The translations under genes and the position numbers were made by a program. The notes beneath the pieces are model-generated. The model searched no databases, was not told the origin of the DNA, and saw only the letters and a list, made by a program, of their open reading frames with translations. Positions 45,317-54,697 of a stretch of DNA of 64,000 bases are shown piece after piece (positions within the stretch are counted from its first letter, which is position 1; each line of letters begins with the position of its first letter). The stretch comes from Rhodopseudomonas_A palustris_F (lineage in GTDB: Bacteria > Pseudomonadota > Alphaproteobacteria > Rhizobiales > Xanthobacteraceae), in contig NC_007925.1 of NCBI RefSeq assembly GCF_000013745.1, forward strand, positions 5,394,001 to 5,458,000. The letters run 5' to 3'.

Positions 45317-47869
45317 TCAATAATCCTTCAGCAGCCGCTCGATGTAGTCGAGTTCGATCTGCGGGCGCTGGCTGTCGCCGAGCCGGCGGCGCAGCTCTTC
45401 CAGGATGCGGCGCACCCGCTGCACGTCGATCTCGCCGGGAATCTTCACCGTGAGGTCGTCGCCGAATTCGCGGCCGTGCAGCGGGCGGCCGAGCGGATCG
45501 CTGTCGTTGCCGCCGCTCTGCTGGCGGCCGGGCCGGTTGCCGGGGCCGTCGCCCTGGCCCTCGCCCTGCTGCATCGCCTCGGCGAGTTTCTGCGCGCCTT
45601 TGCGCAGCGCATCCAGCGCCTTGCCCTGGGAGTCCACCGCGCCATCGGCATTGCCTTCGCCGAGCCGGCCGCCGGCATCGCCCATCGCGCTGTCGGCATC
45701 GCCAAGGCCGTCGCCGCCTTGTCCCTGGTCACCCTCGCCCTGTTCGCCCTGCTGGCCCGGCTCGCCGCCTTGGCCTTTTTCGCCCTTGTCTCCGCGCGGC
45801 GCCTGCCCCATGCCGCGCTTCGCCAACTCCTGCTGCAGTTTCTTCAGCCGATCGCGCAGCCCCTGCTGATCCTGCTGCAGATCGCCCAAACCCTGCTCGC
45901 CGGGCTTCTTGCCGCGGTCGCGGCGCTGGTCCTGGCCCTGCTGATAGGTCTTGTCGCGCAATTGCTGCTGCTTGCGGATCATGTCGCCGAGCTCGTTCAG
46001 CGCCTGCTGCATGTCGCCGTCGCCCTGTTGGCCGGGCTGCGCCATCTGCAGGTTTTCCAGCATCTGCTGCAGCTGTTCGAGCAGTTGCTTGGCGGCATCC
46101 TTGTCGCCGGAGCGCGACAGCCGCTCCATGCGCTCGATCATGTTGTTGAGATCCTGCTGCCGCATCACCTTGGTGTTCTGGTCGAGCGGACGGGCCAGCT
46201 GCTGCGGATTATTGCGCATCTGCTCGGCGAGCTGCTTGAGGAAATTGTCCAGCGCGGCGCGCAGATTCTCGGTGAGCTTCTTGATCTCCTCGTCGCTGGC
46301 GCCGCGTTCCAGCGCCTGCTTCAGCGCCTCCTGGGCGGCGCGCAGCGCTTTGTCGACGTCGCTGATGTTGCCGTCCTCGATCGTCACCGCGAGCGCCCAC
46401 AGGCTGCCGACCACCTCGCGCAAAGCGTCGTCGGAGCGCGCGCGTTCGAGCTGGTTGGACACCGTGAACAGCCCGAGATACTGCCCGGTCTCCGGCGTGA
46501 ACAGCTCCGGCGCGATCATCATGGCGTCGAGTGCGGCATAGACGTCGGCGTTGCGGCCGGCGTCGAGCGCCAGAATCCGCCGCTGCTCGATCAGCGCGCG
46601 CGCCAACGGCTTGGTGAACAGCCGCTCCGGCAGCCGCATCTCGAACGGCTCGCTCTTGCCCTCGTTGCCGGCTTCGTCCTTGGCGGTCAGTGTCAGCGTC
46701 ACCTCGGCGCCCGCATAGGGATCTTCGCTGAGATCCTTCACGGTCTGGCCGACGCCGGCGCGGGTCCGGGCGTTCGGCAGCACCAGCGAGAATTGCGGCG
46801 GCTCGAACAACGGCCGCGGCGCCGCGCCGCCCGTGGCAGCGCCGGGGCGAGCCGCGAACCTGGCGTGAGCTTCTGTAACGCCGTAGTCGTCCTCGAGCTT
46901 GTAGGACATCTGCAGCGAGCCGCGGGCCTGGCGCTCGGGGTCCTTGGCCAAGGCGATGCTCGGCGCGCGGTCGGCGGCGGCGGTGAATTTCCACGGCGGC
47001 TGCCCGGAGGGCGAGCGCACCTGCGCGGTTCCGTCGCCGGCAATGGAGAAATGCCGTTCGCTGGTGCCGGAGGGCGGCGGCGCGGTCGGCGGCGTTTCGG
47101 TAATGCCGCCGGACACCGCGACGTCGAGCGTGCCGCCGCTGGACCGCACCACCAGCGTCGAGCCGGCCGGTACCGGCAGCACCGCTGCGGCAGCCTCGCG
47201 GCTGGCGGTGAGGATGATCGGCGGCTTGTTGGTGTAGAGCGGCGGCGCGACCCAGGCGTCGACGCGGGTCGTCGCCGGCGCCAGCACTCCGTTCCAGTCG
47301 AACGCCGCAGCCACCCGCGACGTGCGCTCTTCGCCGGCGGCAATGAAGGTTGCGACCAGCAGCACCGCGACCAGCCCGCGCAGCGCCCAGGGGTCGTGGA
47401 TCGCCAGCCGCGGCGACGGCAGCCCGGCGCGCACCGATTTCAGCGAGGCCAAAGTGCGCTGCCGCTGCACCTGCCACAGCGCCTGCGCCACCGGGTCTTT
47501 CGACGCCAGCGTATCGGCGAGCGCGGTGGCCGGGCGATGTTTGATGCCGGTGCCGCGGTCGAGCCGGTTCAACGCCTCGTCGCGGCCCGGCCAGCGGAAC
47601 TTGAGCAGCGGCAGCAAGGCCGTCAGCGCCAACACCACCAGCAACGCCAGCCCGATCGCGCGGCCGATAAACGGCAGCGCCAGCCATAACCCGGCCCACG
47701 ACAGCACCAGGAACAGTCCGGCGACGCTCAGCAGCCGCGCCAAGGACGGCCAACTGCGTTCCCAGGCGATCGCCCACTTGGCCCGCCGCAGCGCCTGCGC
47801 CAGTTGCAGGCCTGGGGCCGCATCGGGATCGCGCTGCATCTGCGAGGGGTCGGGGGGTGCGCCGCTCAA
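45317..47869 (-). CDS. TIGR02302/DUF4175 family membrane protein
   Basis: The protein is about 850 residues. It has two adjacent N-terminal helices (LARLLSVAGLFLVLSWAGLWLALPF, IGLALLVVLALTALLPLL), a third helix (LRGLVAVLLVATFIAAGEE), a periplasmic beta-rich region (DAWVAPPLYTNKPPIILTAS), then a helical Gln/Met/Arg-rich region (DLNNMIERMERLSR ... LQQMLENLQMAQPGQQ) and a Gly/Gln/Asp-rich low-complexity tail (about residues 690-790) before a conserved C-terminus. The family is alphaproteobacterial and of unknown function. TTG 47869 with GGAGAG upstream is the best start; ATG 47839 is an alternative. It lies downstream of lysA in the argH-lptM-lysA run. Confidence 0.88.
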   Translation of the reverse strand: MSGAPPDPSQMQRDPDAAPGLQLAQALRRAKWAIAWERSWPSLARLLSVAGLFLVLSWAGLWLALPFIGRAIGLALLVVLALTALLPLLKFRWPGRDEALNRLDRGTGIKHRPATALADTLASKDPVAQALWQVQRQRTLASLKSVRAGLPSPRLAIHDPWALRGLVAVLLVATFIAAGEERTSRVAAAFDWNGVLAPATTRVDAWVAPPLYTNKPPIILTASREAAAAVLPVPAGSTLVVRSSGGTLDVAVSGGITETPPTAPPPSGTSERHFSIAGDGTAQVRSPSGQPPWKFTAAADRAPSIALAKDPERQARGSLQMSYKLEDDYGVTEAHARFAARPGAATGGAAPRPLFEPPQFSLVLPNARTRAGVGQTVKDLSEDPYAGAEVTLTLTAKDEAGNEGKSEPFEMRLPERLFTKPLARALIEQRRILALDAGRNADVYAALDAMMIAPELFTPETGQYLGLFTVSNQLERARSDDALREVVGSLWALAVTIEDGNISDVDKALRAAQEALKQALERGASDEEIKKLTENLRAALDNFLKQLAEQMRNNPQQLARPLDQNTKVMRQQDLNNMIERMERLSRSGDKDAAKQLLEQLQQMLENLQMAQPGQQGDGDMQQALNELGDMIRKQQQLRDKTYQQGQDQRRDRGKKPGEQGLGDLQQDQQGLRDRLKKLQQELAKRGMGQAPRGDKGEKGQGGEPGQQGEQGEGDQGQGGDGLGDADSAMGDAGGRLGEGNADGAVDSQGKALDALRKGAQKLAEAMQQGEGQGDGPGNRPGRQQSGGNDSDPLGRPLHGREFGDDLTVKIPGEIDVQRVRRILEELRRRLGDSQRPQIELDYIERLLKDY

Positions 47870-48416
47870 TGAGCTCTCCGGGTTGTGCGGACTGCAGCCT
47901 AGCACAGCGGCGGCAATGAGGCACCTTGCGGCCACCAACACGATAGCGTGACGGCGCCATCGGGGCCGCAGGCTTCCTTCCGTCGCGGTAAGGTTGATTG
48001 GTTAGGTTAAGAGGCGGATTGCGTTGCTGATCAGCCGGGGTCCGCTACCGTGGCTCCATCGCGCAGTTGGTCGGCGAAGCCGCACTTCCCGGCCAAGATT
48101 GTACTGTCGCGATCGGGACCGCCGGTTTTTTCGTTGCGGCTGGCGGTCCCACTTGGTTTTCGTTCAGGCAGGCTGAAGGGTTCGTTGCGGCCCGCGGAAA
48201 ATGCTGCGAGGGCGACCTGGCACTTAGCTCAACACGTCATGGCCGCGCTCGTCGCGGCCATCCACGCCCACGAGCAAGGCCGTGCGTGTTTCCGTGGATG
48301 GCCGGGACAAGCCCGGCCATGACGCGGAGAGAGGGTCGTTACTCTCGAAACGCCACCTGCTTAGCAAAGCTGATTGATTGTCCGGTCACGCTCTCAGTGA
48401 CAACCTGGCGACCCGC
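47870..48416. other. Gene-free stretch between lysA and the DUF4175 gene
   Basis: The 547 bases contain a family B repeat (48236-48323) and the promoter region of the DUF4175 gene. I see no convincing gene or RNA otherwise. Confidence 0.55.
48236..48323. repeat. Family B palindromic repeat, copy 2
   Basis: GTCATGGCCGCGCTCGTCGC and GGGACAAGCCCGGCCATGAC ends, with CATCCACGCCCACGAG / TTTCCGTGGATG inside, matching 20534-20621. Confidence 0.93.
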
Positions 48417-49682
48417 TCACAGCCACGGCGCCGGCTGGTCCAGCGCGATCAGTTGCTCGACATCGACGCGCGGCCGCACCACCGCGTAGTTGTCGCCCTT
48501 GACCAGCACCTCCGGCACCAGCGCGCGGGTGTTGTAGGTGCAGGCCTGCACCGCCCCATAGGCCCCGGCGGTCATGATCGCGATGAGATCGCCGGGCGCA
48601 GGCTCCGGCATGCTGCGATCCAGCGCCAGATAGTCGCCGCTCTCGCACACCGGGCCGACCACGTCGGCGACGATGTCGCGCGATCCCGGCGCGGCCTGCT
48701 GCACCGGCAGGATGTCGTGATAGGCCTCGTACAGCGTCGGCCGGATCAGGTCGTTCATCGCCGCATCGATGATGACGAAGTTCTTGGCGTCGCCGCGCTT
48801 CACGTAGGTGACGCGGGCGACCAGGATGCCGGCATTGCCGACGATCAGCCGGCCCGGCTCGAACATCAGCGTGCAGCCGAGATTGTGCGTCACCCGCTTG
48901 ACCATGGCGGCATAGGCCTGCGGTTCCGGCGGCACGCCTGGCTCCTCGAAATAGGGAATGCCGAGGCCGCCGCCGAAATCGACGTGCGAAATCGTGTGGC
49001 CGTCGCCGCGCAGCACGGTGACGAAATCCGCCAAGAGCCGGAACGCGACTTCCAGCGGCGCCAGATCGGTGATCTGGCTGCCGATATGCATGTCGACGCC
49101 GGTGACCTTGAGGCCCGGCAGCTTGGCGGCGCGAGCATAGACTTCGCGGGCGCGGCTGATCGGAATGCCGAACTTGTTCTCGGATTTGCCGGTGGAGATT
49201 TTGGCGTGACTGCCCGAATCGACGTCGGGATTGACCCGCACCGAGATCCGCGCCGTGCGGCCCATCTCGCTGGCGATCCGCGACAGCAATTCCAGCTCGG
49301 GCTCGGACTCCACGTTGATGCACAGGATGTCGTGCGCAAGCGCGGCGCGCAGCTCGGTCGCGGTCTTGCCGACGCCGGAGAACAGAATTTTTTGCGGCGG
49401 GATGCCCGCGGCCACCGCGCGCTGCAGTTCGCCGCCGGAAACCACGTCGGCGCCGGCGCCGAGCTTGGCCAGCGTGCGCAGCACCGACTGGTTGGAATTG
49501 GCTTTCATCGCGTAGCACACCAGCGCGTCGACGCCCGCGAAGGCCTCGCTGAACACCCGGTAGTGCCGCTCCAGCGTCGCGGTCGAGTAACAATAGAACG
49601 GCGTGCCGACCGCATCCGCCAGCGATGACAGGTTCACCGCCTCGGCGTGCAGTACGCCGTTGCGATAGTCGAAATGATGCAT
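48417..49682 (-). CDS. lysA: Diaminopimelate decarboxylase
   Basis: The 421-residue fold III PLP enzyme makes lysine from meso-diaminopimelate. K in CYAMKANSNQSVLRTL binds PLP. Other family blocks are GGELQRAVAAGIPPQKILFSG, VDFGGGLGIPYF, FEPGRLIVGNAG and GPVCESGDYLALDR (Cys of the partner subunit). Length is standard. The lptM gene precedes it by 9 bases, an arrangement shared with many proteobacteria. Confidence 0.97.
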   Translation of the reverse strand: MHHFDYRNGVLHAEAVNLSSLADAVGTPFYCYSTATLERHYRVFSEAFAGVDALVCYAMKANSNQSVLRTLAKLGAGADVVSGGELQRAVAAGIPPQKILFSGVGKTATELRAALAHDILCINVESEPELELLSRIASEMGRTARISVRVNPDVDSGSHAKISTGKSENKFGIPISRAREVYARAAKLPGLKVTGVDMHIGSQITDLAPLEVAFRLLADFVTVLRGDGHTISHVDFGGGLGIPYFEEPGVPPEPQAYAAMVKRVTHNLGCTLMFEPGRLIVGNAGILVARVTYVKRGDAKNFVIIDAAMNDLIRPTLYEAYHDILPVQQAAPGSRDIVADVVGPVCESGDYLALDRSMPEPAPGDLIAIMTAGAYGAVQACTYNTRALVPEVLVKGDNYAVVRPRVDVEQLIALDQPAPWL

Positions 49683-49691
49683 TGCGGCGGC

Positions 49692-49955
49692 TCAGTCGTT
49701 GAGAAGCGGATCGAGGATGAACGGCTTCTTGCGCCCCTTGGCGGCGACCGGCGGCGCGCTGCTGCTGGCCGACTGGTCGAACAGCCCGCTTTGCGCGGCC
49801 GGTTCGCTGCCGGCGACCGGATCGGGCGTCGGTGCGACTTGCGCCGAAGCGCCCGGGGGCAGATCCAACCCGGATTTGCGACCGCAGCCCGCCAGCGTCA
49901 GGGCGGCGAGGGTCAGAGCAAGCACGGCCCAGGACGGGCGGATCAAGCGATTCAC
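49692..49955 (-). CDS. lptM: LptM-type small lipoprotein
   Basis: From GTG 49955 the product is 87 residues: a signal segment WAVLALTLAALTLAGC with a perfect lipobox (LAGC), then a Pro/Ser/Ala-rich linker and a short C-terminus with FILDPLLND. LptM proteins assist LptD maturation at the outer membrane. Position between argH and lysA matches LptM homologues (yifL next to lysA in E. coli relatives). The start could be an earlier in-frame codon, but GTG begins at the basic n-region. Confidence 0.85.
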   Translation of the reverse strand: MNRLIRPSWAVLALTLAALTLAGCGRKSGLDLPPGASAQVAPTPDPVAGSEPAAQSGLFDQSASSSAPPVAAKGRKKPFILDPLLND

Positions 49956-50042
49956 GGCGAAGTCCCCAATTGCGCGGGCACCATACAAAGATTGCTCCGC
50001 TCTGGCGAGAGCCGCAGCGGGAGCAATTTCCGATCCACCCGG

Positions 50043-51440
50043 TCAGCCTGAATTGTGTTCTTTTTCCAGCCGCTTGAGCCAGGCCTTGGCCTGCGCCCGG
50101 ACGTTCTTCGGCGCGGTGCCGCCGTAGCTGACGCGGCTTTTCACCGAGGATTCGACGCTCAACACCGAAAGCGCCTGCTGGGTGATGCGCGGCTCGATCG
50201 CCTGCATCTCGGCCAGCGGCAGTTCGTGCAGCGCGACGCCCTGCTTGGAAGCCTCGCCGACGATCCGCCCGGTGACGTGGTGGGCGTCGCGGAACGGCAT
50301 CTTCAATTCGCGCACCAGCCAGTCGGCAAGATCGGTGGCGGTGGCGTAGCCCTCGCCGGCGGCCTGCTTCATCCGCGCCGGGTCCGGCACCAGGTCGCTG
50401 ACCATGCCGCTCATCGCCCGGATCGCCAAGGACAGCGCCGCAAAGGCTTCCATCGCGCCCTGCTTGTCCTCCTGCATGTCCTTTTGATAGGCCAGCGGCA
50501 GGCCCTTCATCACGATCAACAGCCCGGTCAAAGCGCCGATCACCCGGCCGGTCTTGGCGCGCGCCAGTTCAGCGGCGTCCGGATTGCGCTTCTGCGGCAT
50601 GATCGAGGAGCCGGTGGTGAATTTGTCGGAGAGCCGCACCATGCCGACCAAGGGCGAGGTCCACAGCACGATTTCCTCGGCAAAGCGCGACAGATGCACG
50701 GCGGCGATCGAGGCCGCCGCCAGCGTTTCCAGCACGAAATCGCGATCCGACACCGCGTCCAGCGAATTCGCCATCGGCCGCTCGAAGCCGAGCGCCTTTG
50801 CGGTGGCGTCGCGGTCGATCGGAAACGAAGTGCCGGCCAAAGCGGCGGCGCCGAGCGGGCTTTCGTTGAGCCGCTTGCGGGCGTCGCGGAACCGGCCGCG
50901 GTCGCGCGCCGCCATCTCCACATAGGCCATCAGATGATGCCCGAAAGTCACCGGCTGCGCGGTCTGCAGATGGGTGAAGCCCGGCATCACGGTATCGGCG
51001 TGCTCCAGCGCCCGTGTCGCCAGCGCGTGCTGATAGCTCGCCAGCGCGGCGTCGATGCCGTCGATGGTGTCGCGCACGAACAGCCGGAAGTCGGTCGCCA
51101 CCTGATCGTTGCGCGAGCGCGCGGTGTGCAGCCGTCCGGCGGCGGGTCCGATCAGCTCGCTGAGCCGGCTTTCCACATTCATGTGGATGTCTTCCAGCGC
51201 GCGCTTGAAGTCGAACGATCCGGCGACGATCTCTGACAAAATCGTGTCTAGACCCTTGGCGATATTTTTCGCATCTTTCGCGGTGACAATGCCCTGCGCG
51301 GCCAGCATGGCGGCGTGCGCCTTCGAGGCGGCGATATCCTGGGCATAGAGGTGGCGGTCGACATCGATCGAGACGTTGATCTCTTCCATGATCGCGTCGG
51401 GGCGCTCGCTGAACCGGCCGCCCCACATCTTGTTACTCAT
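50043..51440 (-). CDS. argH: Argininosuccinate lyase
   Basis: The 465-residue protein makes arginine and fumarate from argininosuccinate. Blocks are MWGGRFSERPDAIMEEINVS at the start, the fumarase-superfamily signature GSSIMPQKRNPDAAELARAK, and HTARSRNDQVATDFRLF. ATG 51440 fits the conserved start; upstream in-frame ATG 51458 is possible. Divergent tlpA begins 102 bases upstream, as in related genomes. Confidence 0.97.
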   Translation of the reverse strand: MSNKMWGGRFSERPDAIMEEINVSIDVDRHLYAQDIAASKAHAAMLAAQGIVTAKDAKNIAKGLDTILSEIVAGSFDFKRALEDIHMNVESRLSELIGPAAGRLHTARSRNDQVATDFRLFVRDTIDGIDAALASYQHALATRALEHADTVMPGFTHLQTAQPVTFGHHLMAYVEMAARDRGRFRDARKRLNESPLGAAALAGTSFPIDRDATAKALGFERPMANSLDAVSDRDFVLETLAAASIAAVHLSRFAEEIVLWTSPLVGMVRLSDKFTTGSSIMPQKRNPDAAELARAKTGRVIGALTGLLIVMKGLPLAYQKDMQEDKQGAMEAFAALSLAIRAMSGMVSDLVPDPARMKQAAGEGYATATDLADWLVRELKMPFRDAHHVTGRIVGEASKQGVALHELPLAEMQAIEPRITQQALSVLSVESSVKSRVSYGGTAPKNVRAQAKAWLKRLEKEHNSG

Positions 51441-51542
51441 GTCTTTCGCCACGATCATGTCCTGTTGCACGTCTTGTTGTATGCCTGAACCCGTCGTCCG
51501 CCGCAGCACAGCGGCGCCCGCCTCTTGGAATATCGATCCCGC

Positions 51543-52217
51543 ATGACCGACGACAGTCCTAAGTCTCCAGCGCCGCGCCGCAGCGCGTCCCGCCGAATTC
51601 CCATCATCCTGGCCGCGATGCTGATCGGCACGGCGGCGGGATTTGCCGGGGTATACGGGATCGGCGCCCTGAAGCGCAATCCGCCGGGCGATCCGGCGTG
51701 CCGTCCGGCGGTCGATCTGGCGCAGAAAATCGCGCCTTTGGCGAAGGGCGAGGTCGCGGCGCTGACCATGGCGACGGCGCCGCTGCGGATTCCGCAGCTG
51801 GCGTTCTCCGACGCCGCCGGCCAGCCGAAGACGCTGGCGGACTGGCGCGGCAAGACCATCTTAGTGAATCTGTGGGCGACCTGGTGCGTGCCGTGCCGCA
51901 AGGAGATGCCGGCGCTCGACAATCTGCAGGCCAAGCTCGGCAGCGACCGTTTCGAGGTGGTGGCGATCAACATCGACACCCGCGACCCCGCCAAGCCGAA
52001 GGCTTTCCTGACAGAAGGCGGCCTCACCCGGCTCGGCTATTTCGCCGATCCGAACGCCAAGGTGTTCCAGGATCTCAAGGCGGTAGGCCGGGCGCTGGGG
52101 ATGCCGACCTCGGTGCTGATGGACGGCGCCGGCTGCGAGATCGGCACCATTGCCGGACCGGCGGAATGGGACAGTGACGACGCGCTCAAGCTGATCAACG
52201 CGGCGATGGCGCCGTAG
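51543..52217 (+). CDS. tlpA: Membrane-anchored thiol:disulphide interchange protein TlpA
   Basis: The 224-residue protein has an N-terminal anchor helix (IPIILAAMLIGTAAGFAGVYGIG) and a thioredoxin domain with WCVPC (LWATWCVPCRKEMP). In Bradyrhizobium TlpA reduces Cu-binding cysteines and supports cytochrome aa3 maturation in the periplasm, and the argH-tlpA divergent order fits that gene. ATG 51543 is used; the frame upstream to 51525 is short and unsupported. Confidence 0.94.
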   Translation: MTDDSPKSPAPRRSASRRIPIILAAMLIGTAAGFAGVYGIGALKRNPPGDPACRPAVDLAQKIAPLAKGEVAALTMATAPLRIPQLAFSDAAGQPKTLADWRGKTILVNLWATWCVPCRKEMPALDNLQAKLGSDRFEVVAINIDTRDPAKPKAFLTEGGLTRLGYFADPNAKVFQDLKAVGRALGMPTSVLMDGAGCEIGTIAGPAEWDSDDALKLINAAMAP

Positions 52218-52237
52218 GTTGAAAGCGCTGGCAGAAG

Positions 52238-52373
52238 CGTGCCCCGGACGCAGTGCAATGCGCCGCTCTCGCGGCGTGGTGCGCTGCAGAGCCGGGGCCG
52301 TTACGAATGACAGCGCTTGCAATGGTCCCGGCTCGCGTCGCAGCGCCAAGGGCGCTGCACCGCGTCCGGGACA
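52238..52373. repeat. Family A palindromic repeat, copy 6
   Basis: GTGCCCCGGACGC to GCGTCCGGGACAA, inner pair GCCGGGGCCGTTACG / GCAATGGTCCCGGC, between convergent tlpA and the YjfB-like gene. Confidence 0.92.
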
Positions 52374-52383
52374 AGGGGCCCTC

Positions 52384-52584
52384 TCAGGCGGAGATGTCGA
52401 GATTGCCGCCGATGCCGGAGGCCACGTTGGCGAGCGAATTGGCGCTCTGCTGGGCGGCGCCGAGCAACGTCGACACCGCGAATTTCTCCGCGTCGGCGTT
52501 GGTTTTCATGATGCTGGTGGCCACCTGCATCTGCACCTGGCCGGCCTTTGCGCCAAGCGCGGCGCTGATCAAACTCATGTCCAT
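52384..52584 (-). CDS. YjfB-like putative motility protein
   Basis: The 66-residue product (MDMSLISAALGAKAGQVQM ... NLANVASGIGGNLDISA) matches the small YjfB family: helical with a Q/M/V/A-rich repeat and no signal peptide. A second in-frame Met at residue 3 is possible. The family is annotated as putative motility proteins, but there is no flagellar gene nearby and the role is unclear. Confidence 0.8.
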   Translation of the reverse strand: MDMSLISAALGAKAGQVQMQVATSIMKTNADAEKFAVSTLLGAAQQSANSLANVASGIGGNLDISA

Positions 52585-52718
52585 TGACTTATACTCCGAG
52601 CCGGCAGTCTAGCCGGGCGGGATTAACGATCCCTTTGCAGCACCACCGACGCAGCCAGTATTTGGCCCGCGAAAACGAAGCTAAATCTATGAAAATTATC
52701 GCGATTCTGGGCCGCATC

Positions 52719-53600
52719 TCAGCGCGTCGGCACCGGCTTGTCGCCGCGATAGTCGTAGAAGCCGCGGCTGGTCTTGCGGCCGAGCCAGCCGGCCTCGACG
52801 TATTTCACCAGCAGCGGGCACGGCCGATATTTCGAGTCGGCGAGCCCCTCGTGCAGCACCTGCATGATCGACAGGCAGGTGTCGAGCCCGATGAAATCGG
52901 CGAGTTCGAGCGGCCCCATCGGGTGGTGGGCGCCGAGTTTCATCGCGGCGTCGATCGCCTCGACATTGCCGACGCCCTCATACAGCGTGTAGATCGCCTC
53001 GTTGATCATCGGCAGCAGGATGCGGTTGACGATGAAGGCCGGGAAATCCTCCGACACTGCGATCTGCTTGCCGAGCTTGGTGACGAACGCCTTGGCGGCG
53101 TCGAACGTCGCGTCGTCGGTGGCGATGCCGCGGATCAGCTCGACCAATTCCATCAGCGGCACCGGATTCATGAAGTGAATGCCGATGAAGCGCTCCGGGC
53201 GGTCGGTGGAGGCGGCGAGCCTTGTGATCGAAATCGACGAGGTGTTGGAGGCGACGATCGCCTCGGGCTTCAGCACCGCGCACAGATCGTGGAAGATCTT
53301 GCGCTTGACCTCTTCTTTTTCGACCGCGGTCTCGATCACCAGGTCGCAATCGGCGAGGCCGTCGAGCCGGTCGGCACCGGTGATCCGCGTCAAAGCCTGC
53401 TTGCGGGCCTCCTCGGTGATGATCTTCTTGGCGACCTGGCGCGACAAATTGCCGTTGATGGTGGCCATCGCCGATTTGGTGCGGTCGGCGGCGATGTCGT
53501 TCAACACCACGTCGAAGCCGCCCAACGCCGCGACATGGGCGATCCCGTTGCCCATCTGGCCGGAGCCGATCACGCCGACTTTCTTGATTGCTAACGCCAT
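52719..53600 (-). CDS. 3-hydroxybutyryl-CoA dehydrogenase
   Basis: The 293-residue NAD(P)-dependent enzyme has the Rossmann start KVGVIGSGQMGNGIAHVAAL and the catalytic His region FIGIHFMNPVPLMELVELI, and reads to the end as a single-domain member of the HBDH family. It converts 3-hydroxyacyl-CoA to 3-ketoacyl-CoA, in butyrate/PHB or fatty-acid metabolism. It lies 143 bases after etfA on the same strand, so it probably belongs to the etfBA electron-transfer group used in acyl-CoA oxidation. Confidence 0.94.
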   Translation of the reverse strand: MALAIKKVGVIGSGQMGNGIAHVAALGGFDVVLNDIAADRTKSAMATINGNLSRQVAKKIITEEARKQALTRITGADRLDGLADCDLVIETAVEKEEVKRKIFHDLCAVLKPEAIVASNTSSISITRLAASTDRPERFIGIHFMNPVPLMELVELIRGIATDDATFDAAKAFVTKLGKQIAVSEDFPAFIVNRILLPMINEAIYTLYEGVGNVEAIDAAMKLGAHHPMGPLELADFIGLDTCLSIMQVLHEGLADSKYRPCPLLVKYVEAGWLGRKTSRGFYDYRGDKPVPTR

Positions 53601-53743
53601 GTTGTCATCTCATCGGAGGGCTTGCCGCGGATCGCGGCGCCCCATCCTCGCATAGAATCAAGCCGCTGTCCGTTGGCACAGCCGGCACGGCTTTCTGCTT
53701 TGGTGCACCGTTCGGTTTCCGACCGAACGGCGCCGTGGGTTGG

Positions 53744-54697
53744 TTACTTCCCGAGCTTGCCGAGCGCCTCGGTCAGTTCAGGCACCGCCTGATAGAGATC
53801 CGCCACCAGGCCGTAGTCGGCGACCTGGAAGATCGGCGCATCCTCGTCCTTGTTGATCGCCACGATCACCTTGGAATCCTTCATCCCGGCGAGATGCTGG
53901 ATCGCCCCGGAAATGCCGATCGCGACGTAGAGCTCCGGCGCCACCACTTTGCCGGTCTGGCCGACCTGCCAGTCGTTGGGGGCGTAGCCGGCATCGACCG
54001 CGGCGCGCGAAGCGCCGACGCCGGCGCCGAGCTTGTCGGCCAACGGCTCGATATATTTGCTGAAGTTCTCGCGGCTTTGCATCGCGCGGCCGCCGGAGAC
54101 GATGATCTTGGCCGAGGTCAGTTCGGGCCGATCGCTTTTCGCGACCTCCTCGCCGACGAAGCTGGAGACGCCGGGATCAGCCGCCGCCGCCACGCTCTCG
54201 ATCGCCGCACTGCCGCCCTCGCCCGGCGCCGCGGCGAAGGTCGAGGTGCGTACGGTAATGACTTTCTTGGCGTCCTTCGACTTCACGGTCTGGATCGCGT
54301 TGCCGGCATAGATCGGCCGCTCGAAGGTATCCGGAGCAATCACCTTGATGATTTCCGAAACCTGCATGACGTCGAGCAGGGCGGCCACGCGCGGCATCAC
54401 GTTCTTGAACCGCGAGGTCGCCGGCGCCACGAAGGCATCGTAATTCGGCGCCAGCGCGACAATGAGCGCGGCCAGCGGCTCGGCCAGGTCGTGCGCATAG
54501 AGCGCGTCGTCGGCGACCAGCACTTTGGTCACGCCGGCGAGCTTGGCGGCTGCTTCAGCCGCGGCCTTGGTGCCTTCACCGCCGCCGGCCACCAGGACGT
54601 GAACCTCGGCGCCGAGCTGGCTCGCCGCGGTCAAAGCCTTGTTGGTGGAATCCTTGAGGACGGCGTGGTCGTGTTCGGCAATCAGCAGCGTCGTCAT
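53744..54697 (-). CDS. etfA: Electron transfer flavoprotein subunit alpha
   Basis: The 317-residue protein has the FAD-binding C-terminal half (SRAAVDAGYAPNDWQVGQTG, ELYVAIGISGAIQHLAGMKD, AINKDEDAPIFQVADYGLV). EtfAB passes electrons from acyl-CoA dehydrogenases to the quinone pool through ETF-QO. Its start overlaps the etfB stop by one base (TGATG), giving coupled synthesis of the two subunits. Confidence 0.97.
   Translation of the reverse strand: MTTLLIAEHDHAVLKDSTNKALTAASQLGAEVHVLVAGGGEGTKAAAEAAAKLAGVTKVLVADDALYAHDLAEPLAALIVALAPNYDAFVAPATSRFKNVMPRVAALLDVMQVSEIIKVIAPDTFERPIYAGNAIQTVKSKDAKKVITVRTSTFAAAPGEGGSAAIESVAAAADPGVSSFVGEEVAKSDRPELTSAKIIVSGGRAMQSRENFSKYIEPLADKLGAGVGASRAAVDAGYAPNDWQVGQTGKVVAPELYVAIGISGAIQHLAGMKDSKVIVAINKDEDAPIFQVADYGLVADLYQAVPELTEALGKLGK

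Noticed and set aside
45476..47689. 737-codon open frame on the plus strand opposite the DUF4175 gene
   Set aside because: Mirror of the Gln/Arg-rich coding strand (Leu/Ala-rich), no start context and no family.
47870..47941. Lipoprotein-like start for the DUF4175 protein (LIAAAVLGC)
   Set aside because: It needs a TTG without a ribosome site and would put a lipobox before a multi-helix protein; TTG 47869 has GGAGAG upstream.
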